A stretch of DNA of 64,000 bases, from NCBI RefSeq assembly GCF_006540085.1, contig NZ_BJOG01000004.1, forward strand, positions 496,001 through 560,000, given 5' to 3'. The notes beneath the pieces are model-generated. The model did no database searches, was not told the DNA's origin, and was given only the letters and a program-made list of their open reading frames with translations. The position numbers and the translations under genes were made by a program. Shown here in pieces: positions 47,647 through 56,195 of this stretch. Numbering within the stretch: position 1 is the stretch's first letter; the number at the start of each line of letters is the position of its first letter. Source of the stretch: Microbacterium oxydans. GTDB lineage: Bacteria; Actinomycetota; Actinomycetes; Actinomycetales; Microbacteriaceae.

Positions 47647-48267
47647 GTGACAGAGCAAGAAGAGCAGGCTGAACAGCCCACGTCATCCGCACCCCGACGC
47701 GTCGTCGTCGCCGAAGATGAGTCGCTGATCCGTCTCGACATCGTCGAGATCCTCCGCGACAACGGCTTCGATGTGGTCGGCGAGGCCGGTGACGGGGAGA
47801 CCGCGGTCGCTCTGGCCACTGAGCTCCGCCCCGACCTGGTCATCATGGATGTCAAGATGCCTCAGCTCGACGGCATCAGCGCGGCCGAGAAGCTGCACAA
47901 GGGCAATATCGCCCCGGTCGTGCTCCTGACGGCGTTCAGCCAGAAGGAGCTCGTCGAGCGTGCCAGCGAGGCCGGTGCCCTCGCCTACGTCGTGAAGCCG
48001 TTCACGCCGAACGACCTCCTTCCGGCGATCGAGATCGCGCTGGCCCGCCACGAGCAGATCATCACGCTCGAGGCAGAGGTCGCCGACATGGTCGAGCGCT
48101 TCGAGACCCGCAAGCTCGTCGACCGGGCCAAGGGTCTGCTCAACGAGAAGATGGGGCTGAGCGAACCCGAGGCCTTCCGCTGGATCCAGAAGGCCTCCAT
48201 GGACCGTCGTCTCACTATGCAGGACGTCGCGAAGGCGATCATCGAGCAGCTCGCTCCCAAGAAGTAG
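47647..48267 (+). CDS. pdtaR: Response regulator with ANTAR RNA-binding domain (PdtaR-like)
   Basis: A 206-residue two-domain protein. The receiver domain (about 18-135) has the acidic pair in VVAEDESL, the phospho-acceptor Asp68 in VIMDVKMP, and the lysine in VVKPF. The ANTAR domain (about 145-202) includes LVDRAKGLLNEKMGLSEPEAF and the conserved aromatic and alanine positions that bind tandem RNA hairpins. It matches mycobacterial PdtaR (Rv1626), partner of the PdtaS kinase and an antiterminator. No kinase gene is next to it. The GTG start is leaderless. Confidence 0.93.
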   Translation: MTEQEEQAEQPTSSAPRRVVVAEDESLIRLDIVEILRDNGFDVVGEAGDGETAVALATELRPDLVIMDVKMPQLDGISAAEKLHKGNIAPVVLLTAFSQKELVERASEAGALAYVVKPFTPNDLLPAIEIALARHEQIITLEAEVADMVERFETRKLVDRAKGLLNEKMGLSEPEAFRWIQKASMDRRLTMQDVAKAIIEQLAPKK

Positions 48268-48269
48268 CG

Positions 48270-48845
48270 GTGAACGCCGGATCCTTCCGGCTCGATTCCG
48301 AGCACATCCTCAGGCCCGTGCGCCTGGGCGACGGTGCCGCGCTTTCGCGTGCCTATCTGGCGAACCGCGGGCATCTCGCGCCGTGGGAGCCGACGCGCTC
48401 GGAGGCGTTCTTCACCGTCGCCTCGCAGGAGGCGCATGCACAGCAGTGTGTGGACGACGCATCGGCAGGGCGTGGCATCCGCTTCGTGATCGAGTCCGAC
48501 GATGGTGAGATCCGCGGACGGATGAACCTCAACAACATCGTCCGTGGGGCGTTCTGGAGCGCAGACCTCGGTTACTGGGTGGATGCGACGCGCGTGCACC
48601 GTGGGCTCGCGAGCCGCGCGGTCGCGAGGGTGATCGAGCACTCCCGCACCGAGCTGCGGCTGCACCGACTCCAGGCGGCCACGCTGCTGCACAACCTCGG
48701 CTCGCAGCGGGTGCTGCTCGGAAACGGGTTCGAGCGCATCGGGATGGCGCCGAAGTACCTCCTGATCGCGGGGGAGTGGCAGGATCATCTGCTGTTCCAG
48801 CGCCTGCTGGAGGAACCGCTCAGCGCCCGGCGGGAAGGTCCTTGA
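48270..48845 (+). CDS. GNAT N-acetyltransferase (RimJ/RimL-like)
   Basis: A 191-residue acetyltransferase of the RimJ/RimL group. The start region has LRPVRLGDGAALSRAY, and the acetyl-CoA region around residues 90-120 reads GYWVDATRVHRGLASRA, equivalent to the A motif with Q/R-x-x-G-x-A. It may acetylate an N-terminal amine of a ribosomal or other protein; the target is unknown. GTG follows the regulator by 2 nt. Its 3' end overlaps the convergent thioesterase by 26 bp. Confidence 0.88.
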   Translation: MNAGSFRLDSEHILRPVRLGDGAALSRAYLANRGHLAPWEPTRSEAFFTVASQEAHAQQCVDDASAGRGIRFVIESDDGEIRGRMNLNNIVRGAFWSADLGYWVDATRVHRGLASRAVARVIEHSRTELRLHRLQAATLLHNLGSQRVLLGNGFERIGMAPKYLLIAGEWQDHLLFQRLLEEPLSARREGP

Positions 48846-49248
48846 TCATGTTGGTGATGCGGATGGTCGAGCAACGACGACCCTGATCGTCAGTCACCAC
48901 GATCTCGTGCACCGTGATGCTCCGTCCCAGGTGCACGGGCGTGCAGACGCCGGTGACCAGACCAGAGGTCGCCGATCGCGTGTGTGTCGCATTGATGTCC
49001 ACCCCGACAGCGAGCCTTCCGGCACCGGCGTGCAGATTGGCAGCCATCGAGCCGAGTGACTCTCCGAGCACGACGTAGGCCCCGCCGTGCATGAGTCCGA
49101 CGGGCTGGGTGTTGCCCTCGACCGGCATCGTCGCGACGCAGCGCTCGACGCTGAACTCGACGAACTCCATGCCCATCTTCTCGGCGAGGGCGCCCATTCC
49201 CCGGGCCGTCGCCCAGTCGAGTCCCTCGCTCATCGCGACATCGCCCAT
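48820..49248 (-). CDS. PaaI-family hotdog thioesterase
   Basis: A 142-residue hotdog-fold protein. The helix-loop NTQPVGLMHGGAYVVLGE holds the PaaI-type catalytic site (His-Gly-Gly and the downstream acidic residue). The strand-rich C-terminal half is typical. Related enzymes hydrolyse aryl- or acyl-CoA esters such as 1,4-dihydroxy-2-naphthoyl-CoA or phenylacetyl-CoA derivatives; the substrate here is unknown. A strong AGGAGG lies before the ATG at 49248. It runs against all its neighbours and overlaps the GNAT gene tail-to-tail. Confidence 0.9.
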   Translation of the reverse strand: MGDVAMSEGLDWATARGMGALAEKMGMEFVEFSVERCVATMPVEGNTQPVGLMHGGAYVVLGESLGSMAANLHAGAGRLAVGVDINATHTRSATSGLVTGVCTPVHLGRSITVHEIVVTDDQGRRCSTIRITNMIKDLPAGR

Positions 49249-49281
49249 GCATCCTCCTCAGCGGGTGTCCGTCGTCCTCGT

Positions 49282-49287
49282 TAGGCT
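49282..49287 (+). promoter_or_regulatory. Candidate leaderless -10 box for polA
   Basis: TAGGCT ends 6 nt before the polA GTG at 49294. Only AGGG lies just before the start codon, so a leaderless transcript is likely. The minus-strand thioesterase gene starts 34 bp upstream of this box, making a divergent promoter region. Confidence 0.6.
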
Positions 49288-49293
49288 GACAGG

Positions 49294-51927
49294 GTGACGG
49301 ACTCCGCAAAGCCTACCCTCATGGTCGTCGACGGCCACTCGCTCGCCTACCGCGCCTTCTTCGCGCTCCCGGTCGACAACTTCACGACCAAGGACAAGCA
49401 GCACACGAACGGCATCTACGGGTTCCTGTCGATGCTGGTCAACCTCATCAAGGCGGAGAAGCCGACGCATCTCGCGATCGCCTTCGACACCTCTCGGCAC
49501 TCCTTCCGCACCGATGAGTACCCCGAGTACAAGGCCACGCGGTCCGAGTCGCCGCAGGAGTTCAAGGGGCAGATCCCGCTGCTGCAGGACTGCCTCGCCG
49601 CCATGTCCATCCCGGTCCTGACGAAGGAGGGGATCGAGGCGGACGACATCCTCGCCACCCTCGCGTCCCAAGGTGCCGAACAGGGCTTCGAAGTGCTCGT
49701 CGTCTCGGGAGACCGCGACACCATCCAGCTCGTCAACGAAGACGTCACGCTGCTGTATCCGTCGGTGCAGGGGGTCTCCCAACTCAAGCGCTACGACCCG
49801 GCGACCGTTCAGGAGCGCTACGGGGTGCGACCCGAGCAGTACCCGGATATCGCCGCGCTCGTGGGCGAGACCAGCGACAATCTGCCCGGCGTGCCGAAGG
49901 TCGGCGAGAAGACGGCGGTCAAATGGCTCACGCAGTTCGGCTCGCTCGATGAACTGATCGCCCGCGCCGACGAGATCAAGGGCGTCGTCGGAGGCAACCT
50001 CCGCGACCACATCGAAGACGTCCGTCGCAACCGCAAGCTCAACCGTCTGCTCACCGACGTCGAGCTTCCGGTGGGCCCGGCTGACCTCGCCGTCGCACCG
50101 ATCGATGCGCAGGCCGTGCGCGACATCTTCGCCCGTCTCGAGTTCCGCACCCTGCTGCCGCGGGTGTTCGAGGCCGTCGGTGCCGGCGACGTCGCTGACG
50201 ACCCTGCCTCCGTCGTGGTGCTCCCGGTGCCCGTCGAGGTGCCTGCGGCCGACCTCGCGAGTTGGGCTGCGGCGCAGGAAGGCGATGTCGCGCTCCGCGT
50301 CACGACCCAGGGCGGTGTCCCCGTACGCATCGGCGTTGCCACGCTGACCGAAGTCCGTGAAGCCGATTGGTCGGATGAGGCCGCGGGCGATCTGCGCGGA
50401 TGGTTGGAGTCCGAGGCACCGAAGCTGCTCCACGACGCGAAGCCGCAGGTGAAGGCGCTGATCCGCCAGGGCATCCGCCTTCGCGGGCTCGCATACGACA
50501 CGAGTCTGGCCGGCTGGCTGCTGCGACCGAGCTTCCCCGACAAGACCCTCTCCGACCTCGTCGAGCGCTACCTGGGGGAGAAGCTCCCCGAGGCCGATCC
50601 TTCCCAGCTCGTCCCCGAGACCGAGGGTGCGACGCCGTCTCAGGAGGCGTGGTTCGCTCTGCGAGTTGCCGATGCTCTCCGCGAGGACATCCCGGAGTCG
50701 GTCGCGAAGGTCCTCGACGACATCGAGCTGCCCACGCTGCTCACCCTCGCCGACATGGAGGTCGCGGGTGTCGCCGTGTCGCACGACGTGCTGTCGACCT
50801 TCTCGGGTGAGCTCGCGGCCCGAGCGGAGGGCCTCGCACAGGAGGCGTTCTCCGTCGTCGGCCGCGAGTTCAACCTCGGCTCGCCCAAGCAGCTGCAGGA
50901 GGTGCTGTTCGAAGACCTGCAGCTGCCGAAGACCCGCAAGACCAAGACCGGCTACTCGACCGACGCTGCGGTGCTCGCCGATCTGCAGGAGAGCAACCCG
51001 CATCCGTTCCTGAGCCTGCTGCTGCAGCACCGTGAGGCCACGAAGCTGCGCCAGATCATCGAGTCGCTCGATTCGGCGATCGGAGACGACCACCGTGTGC
51101 ACACCACGTACGTGCAGACGGGAAGCCAGACCGGACGGCTCTCGAGCACCGACCCGAACCTGCAGAACATCCCGGTGCGCACCGAGGAGTCACGCCGCAT
51201 CCGCAGTGCTTTCGAGGTGGGCCAAGGGTACGAGGCTCTGCTCACCGCTGACTACTCCCAGATCGAGATGCGCATCATGGCGCACCTCTCCGGCGACGAG
51301 GGGTTGATCGAGGCCTTCAACAGCGGGGAAGACCTGCACCGTTTCGTCGGAGCGCGCGTGTTCGGTGTCGAGCCGAGCGATGTCACGGCGGCGATGCGCA
51401 CCAAGGTCAAGGCGATGTCGTACGGTCTGGTCTACGGGCTCTCCGCGTTCGGCCTCTCCAAGCAGCTGCGCATCGAGCAGTCCGAGGCCAAGCAGCTCAT
51501 GATCGAGTACTTCGCGCGGTTCGGCGCCGTGCGCGACTACCTGCGTGCATCCGTGATGAAGGCGAAGGAGGTCGGCTACACCGAGACCATCTTCGGCCGC
51601 CGTCGACCGTTCCCCGACCTCGCGAGTCCGAACCGCGTGCTCCGCGAGAACGCCGAGCGGGCCGCCCTCAACGCTCCGATCCAGGGCAGCGCCGCCGACA
51701 TCATGAAGATCGCGCTGCTGCACATCCACGACGACCTCCGGTCCGAGAACCTCTCCTCGCGGGTGCTGTTGCAGATCCACGACGAACTCGTGGTCGAGGT
51801 CGCGCCGGGGGAGTGGGACGCCACCGAGCGGATCGTCCGCGCGCGGATGGGCGATGCTGCCGAGCTGTCCGTGCCGCTCGATGTGCAGGTCGGTCGGGGT
51901 CGCGATTGGAACGAAGCCGCGCACTGA
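49294..51927 (+). CDS. polA: DNA polymerase I
   Basis: An 877-residue repair and Okazaki-fragment polymerase. Residues 1 to about 290 form the 5' nuclease (VDGHSLAYRAFFALP, GDRDTIQLV). The middle exonuclease-like domain (about 300-480) lacks the DxE metal motif (the position reads VALRVTT), so proofreading is probably lost, as in other Actinomycetota. The polymerase has motif A ADYSQIEMRIMAHLSGDE, motif B KAMSYGLVYGLSAFG with Tyr710 where E. coli has Phe762, and motif C QIHDELVVE. Normal length. Leaderless GTG start. Confidence 0.96.
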   Translation: MTDSAKPTLMVVDGHSLAYRAFFALPVDNFTTKDKQHTNGIYGFLSMLVNLIKAEKPTHLAIAFDTSRHSFRTDEYPEYKATRSESPQEFKGQIPLLQDCLAAMSIPVLTKEGIEADDILATLASQGAEQGFEVLVVSGDRDTIQLVNEDVTLLYPSVQGVSQLKRYDPATVQERYGVRPEQYPDIAALVGETSDNLPGVPKVGEKTAVKWLTQFGSLDELIARADEIKGVVGGNLRDHIEDVRRNRKLNRLLTDVELPVGPADLAVAPIDAQAVRDIFARLEFRTLLPRVFEAVGAGDVADDPASVVVLPVPVEVPAADLASWAAAQEGDVALRVTTQGGVPVRIGVATLTEVREADWSDEAAGDLRGWLESEAPKLLHDAKPQVKALIRQGIRLRGLAYDTSLAGWLLRPSFPDKTLSDLVERYLGEKLPEADPSQLVPETEGATPSQEAWFALRVADALREDIPESVAKVLDDIELPTLLTLADMEVAGVAVSHDVLSTFSGELAARAEGLAQEAFSVVGREFNLGSPKQLQEVLFEDLQLPKTRKTKTGYSTDAAVLADLQESNPHPFLSLLLQHREATKLRQIIESLDSAIGDDHRVHTTYVQTGSQTGRLSSTDPNLQNIPVRTEESRRIRSAFEVGQGYEALLTADYSQIEMRIMAHLSGDEGLIEAFNSGEDLHRFVGARVFGVEPSDVTAAMRTKVKAMSYGLVYGLSAFGLSKQLRIEQSEAKQLMIEYFARFGAVRDYLRASVMKAKEVGYTETIFGRRRPFPDLASPNRVLRENAERAALNAPIQGSAADIMKIALLHIHDDLRSENLSSRVLLQIHDELVVEVAPGEWDATERIVRARMGDAAELSVPLDVQVGRGRDWNEAAH

Positions 51928-51955
51928 CCTCCGGCGGTGGGAGGGGGCCGGGGAT

Positions 51956-51961
51956 TAGGCT
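51956..51961 (+). promoter_or_regulatory. Candidate leaderless -10 box for the DUF885 gene
   Basis: TAGGCT ends 7 nt before the ATG at 51969, with no Shine-Dalgarno sequence. Confidence 0.55.
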
Positions 51962-51968
51962 GAAAGGT

Positions 51969-53645
51969 ATGACTTCAGCTCCTCGCACCCCCTCTGCCAT
52001 CGACGCCGTCGCCGATGAATGGGTCGACACGATCGCGGTACTGGCTCCCACACTCGGGACGTACATCGGCCGCGACGAGGTGAACGACCGCTTCGGCGAC
52101 CTGAGCCCGCAGGGGCACGAGGAGATCGCTGCAGCCACCCGCGCGACACTCGACCGTCTCTCGGCACTCGAGCCCGTCGACGCGATCGACGAGGTGACGA
52201 AGACCGATCTCAGCGCCGAGCTCCGCCTCGATCTCGAACTCCACGATGCCAAGTGGCACCTTCGTGACCTCAACGTCATCGCCTCGGCGGCGCAGGACGT
52301 GCGCGCCGCCTTCGACCTGATGCCCACTGCGACCGTGGAGGACTGGGACGTGATCGCGACCCGTCTCGCCGCGGTTCCGGATGCGCTCCGCGGATACGTC
52401 GAGACGCTCCGCACCGGGATCGCTGAGGGAGTGACGCCGGCGCGTCGTCAGGTGGTCGAGGTCGCGACACAGATCGACCGCTACACGGCCGACGACGGGT
52501 TCTTCGCCGCCTTCGTCGCCGAGGCCGACCCGGAGGAGGGCCAGCTCCCGGCCTCCCTCGCACGCACGCTCGCGGACAACTCGGCAGCTGCACGCGTCGC
52601 CTACGACGAACTCCGCCGCTTCCTCGCCGAGGAGCTCGCCCCCGTCGCGGGCGAGGTCGACGCCGTCGGCCGCGAGCTGTACGCCCTCAACTCCCGCCGT
52701 TTCCTCGGCGCGACGATCGACCTCGACGAGACGTACGAATGGGGTCGTGAAGAGCTCGCCCGCATGGTGGCGGAGCAGACCGCCATCGCGAACGAGATCC
52801 TCCCTGGTGCGTCGGTCGAGGAGGCCGTCGCCCATCTCGAGGCCGATCCCGCACGCAAGCTCGTCGGCACCGACGCATTGCAGAAGTGGATGCAGGAGAC
52901 GAGCGACAGGGCCGTCGCTGAACTGGGCGCCTCGCACTTCGACATTCCCGAGGCGATCCGCACACTCGAGTGCATGATCGCTCCCACCCAGGAGGGTGGC
53001 ATCTACTACACGGGGCCCACGGACGATTTCTCGCGTCCCGGTCGCATGTGGTGGTCGGTCCCCGAAGGCGTCACCGAGTTCGACACCTGGCGCGAGCTCA
53101 CCACGGTGTTCCACGAGGGCGTCCCCGGACATCACCTGCAGATCGCGCAGGCCGTCTACAACCGGGCAGAGCTCAACTCCTGGCGCCGTCTGCTCGCAGG
53201 CACGTCCGGCCATGCAGAAGGCTGGGCGCTCTACGCCGAGCGCCTCATGGAGCAGCTCGGCTACCTCGACGACCCCGCCGATCGACTCGGCATGCTCGAC
53301 GGTCAGCGCATGCGGGCGGCCCGTGTGGTGCTCGACATCGGCGTGCACCTCGGCAAGCCCCGTCTCGACGGCACAGGTGTGTGGGACGCGGAGTACGCGC
53401 TGGACTTCATGCGCGCGAACGTGAACATGTCGGACCAGTTCGTGCAGTTCGAGGTGAACCGCTACCTGGGTTGGCCGGGGCAGGCGCCGTCGTACAAGGT
53501 GGGCCAGCGCATCTGGGAGCAGGTCCGCGATGGTGTTCGCGCGGCGGAAGGCGATGCCTTCTCGTTCAAGGACTTCCACAAACGGGCGCTCGATATGGGC
53601 GGCGTCGGGCTCGACACGTTGCGCACCGCTCTGCTCCCGCGCTGA
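51969..53645 (+). CDS. DUF885 family metallopeptidase-like protein
   Basis: A 558-residue protein of the DUF885 family. The zinc-like motif HEGVPGHH begins at His382 (His382-Glu383, His388, His389), and the conserved GHAEGWALYAE element lies about 30 residues on. The N-terminal 350 residues are mostly helical and without a signal peptide, so it is likely cytoplasmic. The family is related to M3/M32-like peptidases; substrate is unknown, with oligopeptides and small amides most plausible. Start fixed by leaderless spacing at 51969. Confidence 0.9.
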   Translation: MTSAPRTPSAIDAVADEWVDTIAVLAPTLGTYIGRDEVNDRFGDLSPQGHEEIAAATRATLDRLSALEPVDAIDEVTKTDLSAELRLDLELHDAKWHLRDLNVIASAAQDVRAAFDLMPTATVEDWDVIATRLAAVPDALRGYVETLRTGIAEGVTPARRQVVEVATQIDRYTADDGFFAAFVAEADPEEGQLPASLARTLADNSAAARVAYDELRRFLAEELAPVAGEVDAVGRELYALNSRRFLGATIDLDETYEWGREELARMVAEQTAIANEILPGASVEEAVAHLEADPARKLVGTDALQKWMQETSDRAVAELGASHFDIPEAIRTLECMIAPTQEGGIYYTGPTDDFSRPGRMWWSVPEGVTEFDTWRELTTVFHEGVPGHHLQIAQAVYNRAELNSWRRLLAGTSGHAEGWALYAERLMEQLGYLDDPADRLGMLDGQRMRAARVVLDIGVHLGKPRLDGTGVWDAEYALDFMRANVNMSDQFVQFEVNRYLGWPGQAPSYKVGQRIWEQVRDGVRAAEGDAFSFKDFHKRALDMGGVGLDTLRTALLPR

Positions 53646-53665
53646 CGGGAATGCGGCCGGACGGT

Positions 53666-53686
53666 CACGTGTTCATTCATCTGAAT
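53666..53686 (+). promoter_or_regulatory. CACGTG and ATTCA-TC-TGAAT elements before the LLM gene
   Basis: The palindrome CACGTG (53666-53671) and an inverted repeat ATTCA-TC-TGAAT (53675-53686) lie 14-34 nt before the ATG at 53700, ahead of an AGGAAGGGA ribosome-binding site. They may be an operator; no regulator is encoded nearby. Confidence 0.3.
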
Positions 53687-53699
53687 AGGAAGGGATGAC

Positions 53700-54734
53700 A
53701 TGGGCATCGAATTCGGACTGGACACGTTCGGCGACATCACGCGAGATGCGGACGGGGAGCTCCTCACGGGGGCGCAGACGATCCGCAACATCGTGCAGCA
53801 GGCGGAACTCGCAGACTCCGTGGGCGTGGACTTCTTCGGGGTCGGGGAGCATCACCGCACCGAGTTCGCCGTGTCCGCCCCGGAGATGGTGCTGGCGGCG
53901 ATCGCCGCGCGCACGGAGAACATCCGGCTGGGCACGGCGGTCACGGTGCTGTCCTCGGACGACCCCGTACGCGTGTTCGAGCGCTTCTCGACGCTGGACG
54001 CGCTGTCGAACGGCCGGGCCGAGGTGGTGCTCGGGCGTGGCTCCTTCATCGAGTCCTTCCCCCTGTTCGGCTATGACCTGCGAGACTACGACGCGCTCTT
54101 CGAGCAGAAGCTCGAACTGTTCGTGGAGCTCCTGAAAGAGGAGCCGGTGACCTGGTCGGGAACGATGCGTCCGTCGTTGGAGAACGCGAACGTGTTCCCG
54201 AAGACCGAGAAGGGTCTGCGTACCTGGGTCGGTGTGGGCGGAAGCCCGGAGTCGGTCGTCCGTGTCGCTCGCCACGGTCTCGGCCTCATGCTCGCGATCA
54301 TCGGGGGGCCGGCGGTGCGGTTCAAGCCGTTCGTCGATCTGTACCATCGCTCGGTCGCATCGTTCGGTACCACGTCGCATCCCGTCTCGGTGCACTCGCC
54401 TGGCCACATCGCCGCGACAGACGCGGAAGCCTGGGATGCCGCTTACTCCGGATTCGAGGCGATGAACAACACCATCGGCCGAGAGCGCGGGTGGCCGGCG
54501 TACAGCCGTGCACGTTTCCAGAACGACGTGGGACCTGAGGGGGCGATCTACGCAGGGTCGCCGGACCGGGTCGCTGCGAAGATCGCCGACACCATCACGA
54601 CGCTCGGCCTCGGGCGTTTCGACCTCAAGTACGCCACAGGCACCCTGTCGCACGAGTCGATGATGCGCAGCATCGAGCTGTATGGCACCGAGGTGATCCC
54701 GCGCGTGAAGCGGATCCTCGCCTCGCAGGACTGA
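53700..54734 (+). CDS. LLM-class (luciferase-like) flavin-dependent oxidoreductase
   Basis: A 344-residue TIM-barrel oxidoreductase of the bacterial luciferase-like group. Visible elements are EFGLDTFGDI at the N-terminus, GVGEHHRTEF, RIRLGTAV-type IRLGTAVTVLSSDDP, and the GRGSFIESFPLFGYDL segment in the mid-protein. It probably uses FMNH2 or F420; which one cannot be told from sequence alone. The ATG at 53700 follows a good SD. Neighbours give no pathway; it and the next MFS gene could form a small unit. Confidence 0.9.
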   Translation: MGIEFGLDTFGDITRDADGELLTGAQTIRNIVQQAELADSVGVDFFGVGEHHRTEFAVSAPEMVLAAIAARTENIRLGTAVTVLSSDDPVRVFERFSTLDALSNGRAEVVLGRGSFIESFPLFGYDLRDYDALFEQKLELFVELLKEEPVTWSGTMRPSLENANVFPKTEKGLRTWVGVGGSPESVVRVARHGLGLMLAIIGGPAVRFKPFVDLYHRSVASFGTTSHPVSVHSPGHIAATDAEAWDAAYSGFEAMNNTIGRERGWPAYSRARFQNDVGPEGAIYAGSPDRVAAKIADTITTLGLGRFDLKYATGTLSHESMMRSIELYGTEVIPRVKRILASQD

Positions 54735-54768
54735 CGTCATCGAGCGCAGGACGCCCGGCGCTCGGCTT

Positions 54769-54774
54769 TACGAT
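54769..54774 (+). promoter_or_regulatory. Candidate leaderless -10 box for the MFS gene
   Basis: TACGAT ends 7 nt before the ATG at 54782. Its AT overlaps an upstream in-frame ATG at 54773, which would then lie before the transcript start and cannot be used from this promoter. Confidence 0.45.
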
Positions 54775-54781
54775 GAGAAGC

Positions 54782-56134
54782 ATGGCCAACACCGCCTTGC
54801 CGAGCCGCTCATCGTTGGCTGAGCGCCTGGACGTCCTGCCTTTCACGCGCCGGCATCTCCGCTTGCTCACGGGCTCCGGTCTCGGCTGGGCGCTGGACGC
54901 GATGGACGTGGGTCTGATCTCCTTCATCCTCGCGGCCCTCACGCAGCAGTGGGGGCTGTCCAAGGGCGAGGCGGGCTGGATCGCCTCCGTCGGGTTCATC
55001 GGCATGGCCATCGGTGCGACGCTCGGCGGTCTCCTGGCGGACCGCTACGGACGACGGCAGGTGTTCGCTCTGACGTTGCTCGTGTATGGCCTCGCCACCG
55101 GAGCCAGCGCGCTCGTGGGCGGGCTTGCGGCGCTTCTGGTTCTCCGATTCCTCGTCGGCCTCGGGCTCGGCGCCGAGCTTCCTGTGGCATCGACCTACGT
55201 GAGCGAGTTCGCCCCCGCCCGGATCCGCGGTCGCCTGATCGTCGTACTGGAGGCGTTCTGGGCACTCGGGTGGACGGCAGCTGCTCTCATCGGGTTCCTG
55301 GTCATACCCGCTTCGGAGGATGGCTGGCGCTGGGCGTTCGCCCTCGGGGCCATCCCGGCGGTGTACGCACTCTTCGTGCGGTGGCGGATGCCCGAGTCGC
55401 CTCGCTGGCTCGCGTCGCGGGGACGGATCGCAGAGGCCGACCGCATCGTCTCCGCGTTCGAGGCAGAGGCGCGGGTGGAGGCGACTCCGGCCATCAGGAA
55501 GGAGCCGGCATCACGAGCGATCGCCGTCACCGCCCGCGCACGGTTGGCGACACTCTGGAATCGGGAGTTCCGACTGCGCACACTGTGTCTCTGGCTGGTG
55601 TGGCTCGGTGTGAACTTCGCCTATTACGGAGCGTTCATCTGGATCCCGAGCATCCTCGTCGATGCCGGGTTCGATCTGGTGCGGTCTTTCGGGTTCACGC
55701 TCATCATCACGTTGGCTCAGCTCCCCGGCTACGCGGTGGCCGCGTGGCTCATCGAGGTCTGGGGCCGTCGACTGACGCTCTCCGTCTTCCTCCTCGGCTC
55801 GGCGGTCTCTGCCGTGGTCTTCGGCACGGCGACGACGGAGGGCACCATCATCGCCGCCGGCATGGCGCTGTCGTTCTTCAACCTCGGCGCCTGGGGTGCC
55901 CTGTACGCGGTGACCCCGGAGATCTATCCGACCTCGTTGCGGGGCACGGGCGCGGGCTGGGCCGCTGGAGTGGGGCGCATCGCATCGATCGTCGCACCGC
56001 TCTCTGTCCCGATCCTCCTGGTCGGGGGCGGCGCGCCGCTCCTGTTCGCGGTCTTCGGGGTCTGTTTCCTCGGTGCTGCGGCTGCGGCGTGGGGACTCGT
56101 CGATCGCGGCGGCCAGGCTCTCGACGACCGCTGA
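54782..56134 (+). CDS. MFS transporter, sugar/organic-acid type
   Basis: A 450-residue transporter with about twelve predicted transmembrane segments. The MFS loop 2-3 motif is GLLADRYGRRQ (about residues 80-90) and the loop 4 element is RFLVGLGLGAELPVA. The N-terminal GWALDAMDVGLISFI resembles the aromatic-acid/metabolite H+ symporter group. A central cytoplasmic loop holds RWLASRGRIAEADR. The substrate is unknown. Start at 54782 (MANT) is favoured by leaderless spacing; 54773 adds three residues. Confidence 0.9.
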   Translation: MANTALPSRSSLAERLDVLPFTRRHLRLLTGSGLGWALDAMDVGLISFILAALTQQWGLSKGEAGWIASVGFIGMAIGATLGGLLADRYGRRQVFALTLLVYGLATGASALVGGLAALLVLRFLVGLGLGAELPVASTYVSEFAPARIRGRLIVVLEAFWALGWTAAALIGFLVIPASEDGWRWAFALGAIPAVYALFVRWRMPESPRWLASRGRIAEADRIVSAFEAEARVEATPAIRKEPASRAIAVTARARLATLWNREFRLRTLCLWLVWLGVNFAYYGAFIWIPSILVDAGFDLVRSFGFTLIITLAQLPGYAVAAWLIEVWGRRLTLSVFLLGSAVSAVVFGTATTEGTIIAAGMALSFFNLGAWGALYAVTPEIYPTSLRGTGAGWAAGVGRIASIVAPLSVPILLVGGGAPLLFAVFGVCFLGAAAAAWGLVDRGGQALDDR

Positions 56135-56183
56135 GGCGGGGGCGACCCATCCGGTCTCGGCGCCGTGCGTCGTCGTCCCGCAA

Positions 56184-56189
56184 TAGGCT
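56184..56189 (+). promoter_or_regulatory. Candidate leaderless -10 box for the SGNH gene
   Basis: TAGGCT ends 6 nt before the second of two adjacent ATGs (56196) and 3 nt before the first (56193), so the second start is favoured. Confidence 0.55.
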
Positions 56190-56195
56190 GGGATG

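Noticed and set aside
53660..53675. parS-like centromere site around CACGTG
   Set aside because: The flanks do not match the TGTTTCACGTGAAACA-type site beyond the CACGTG core.
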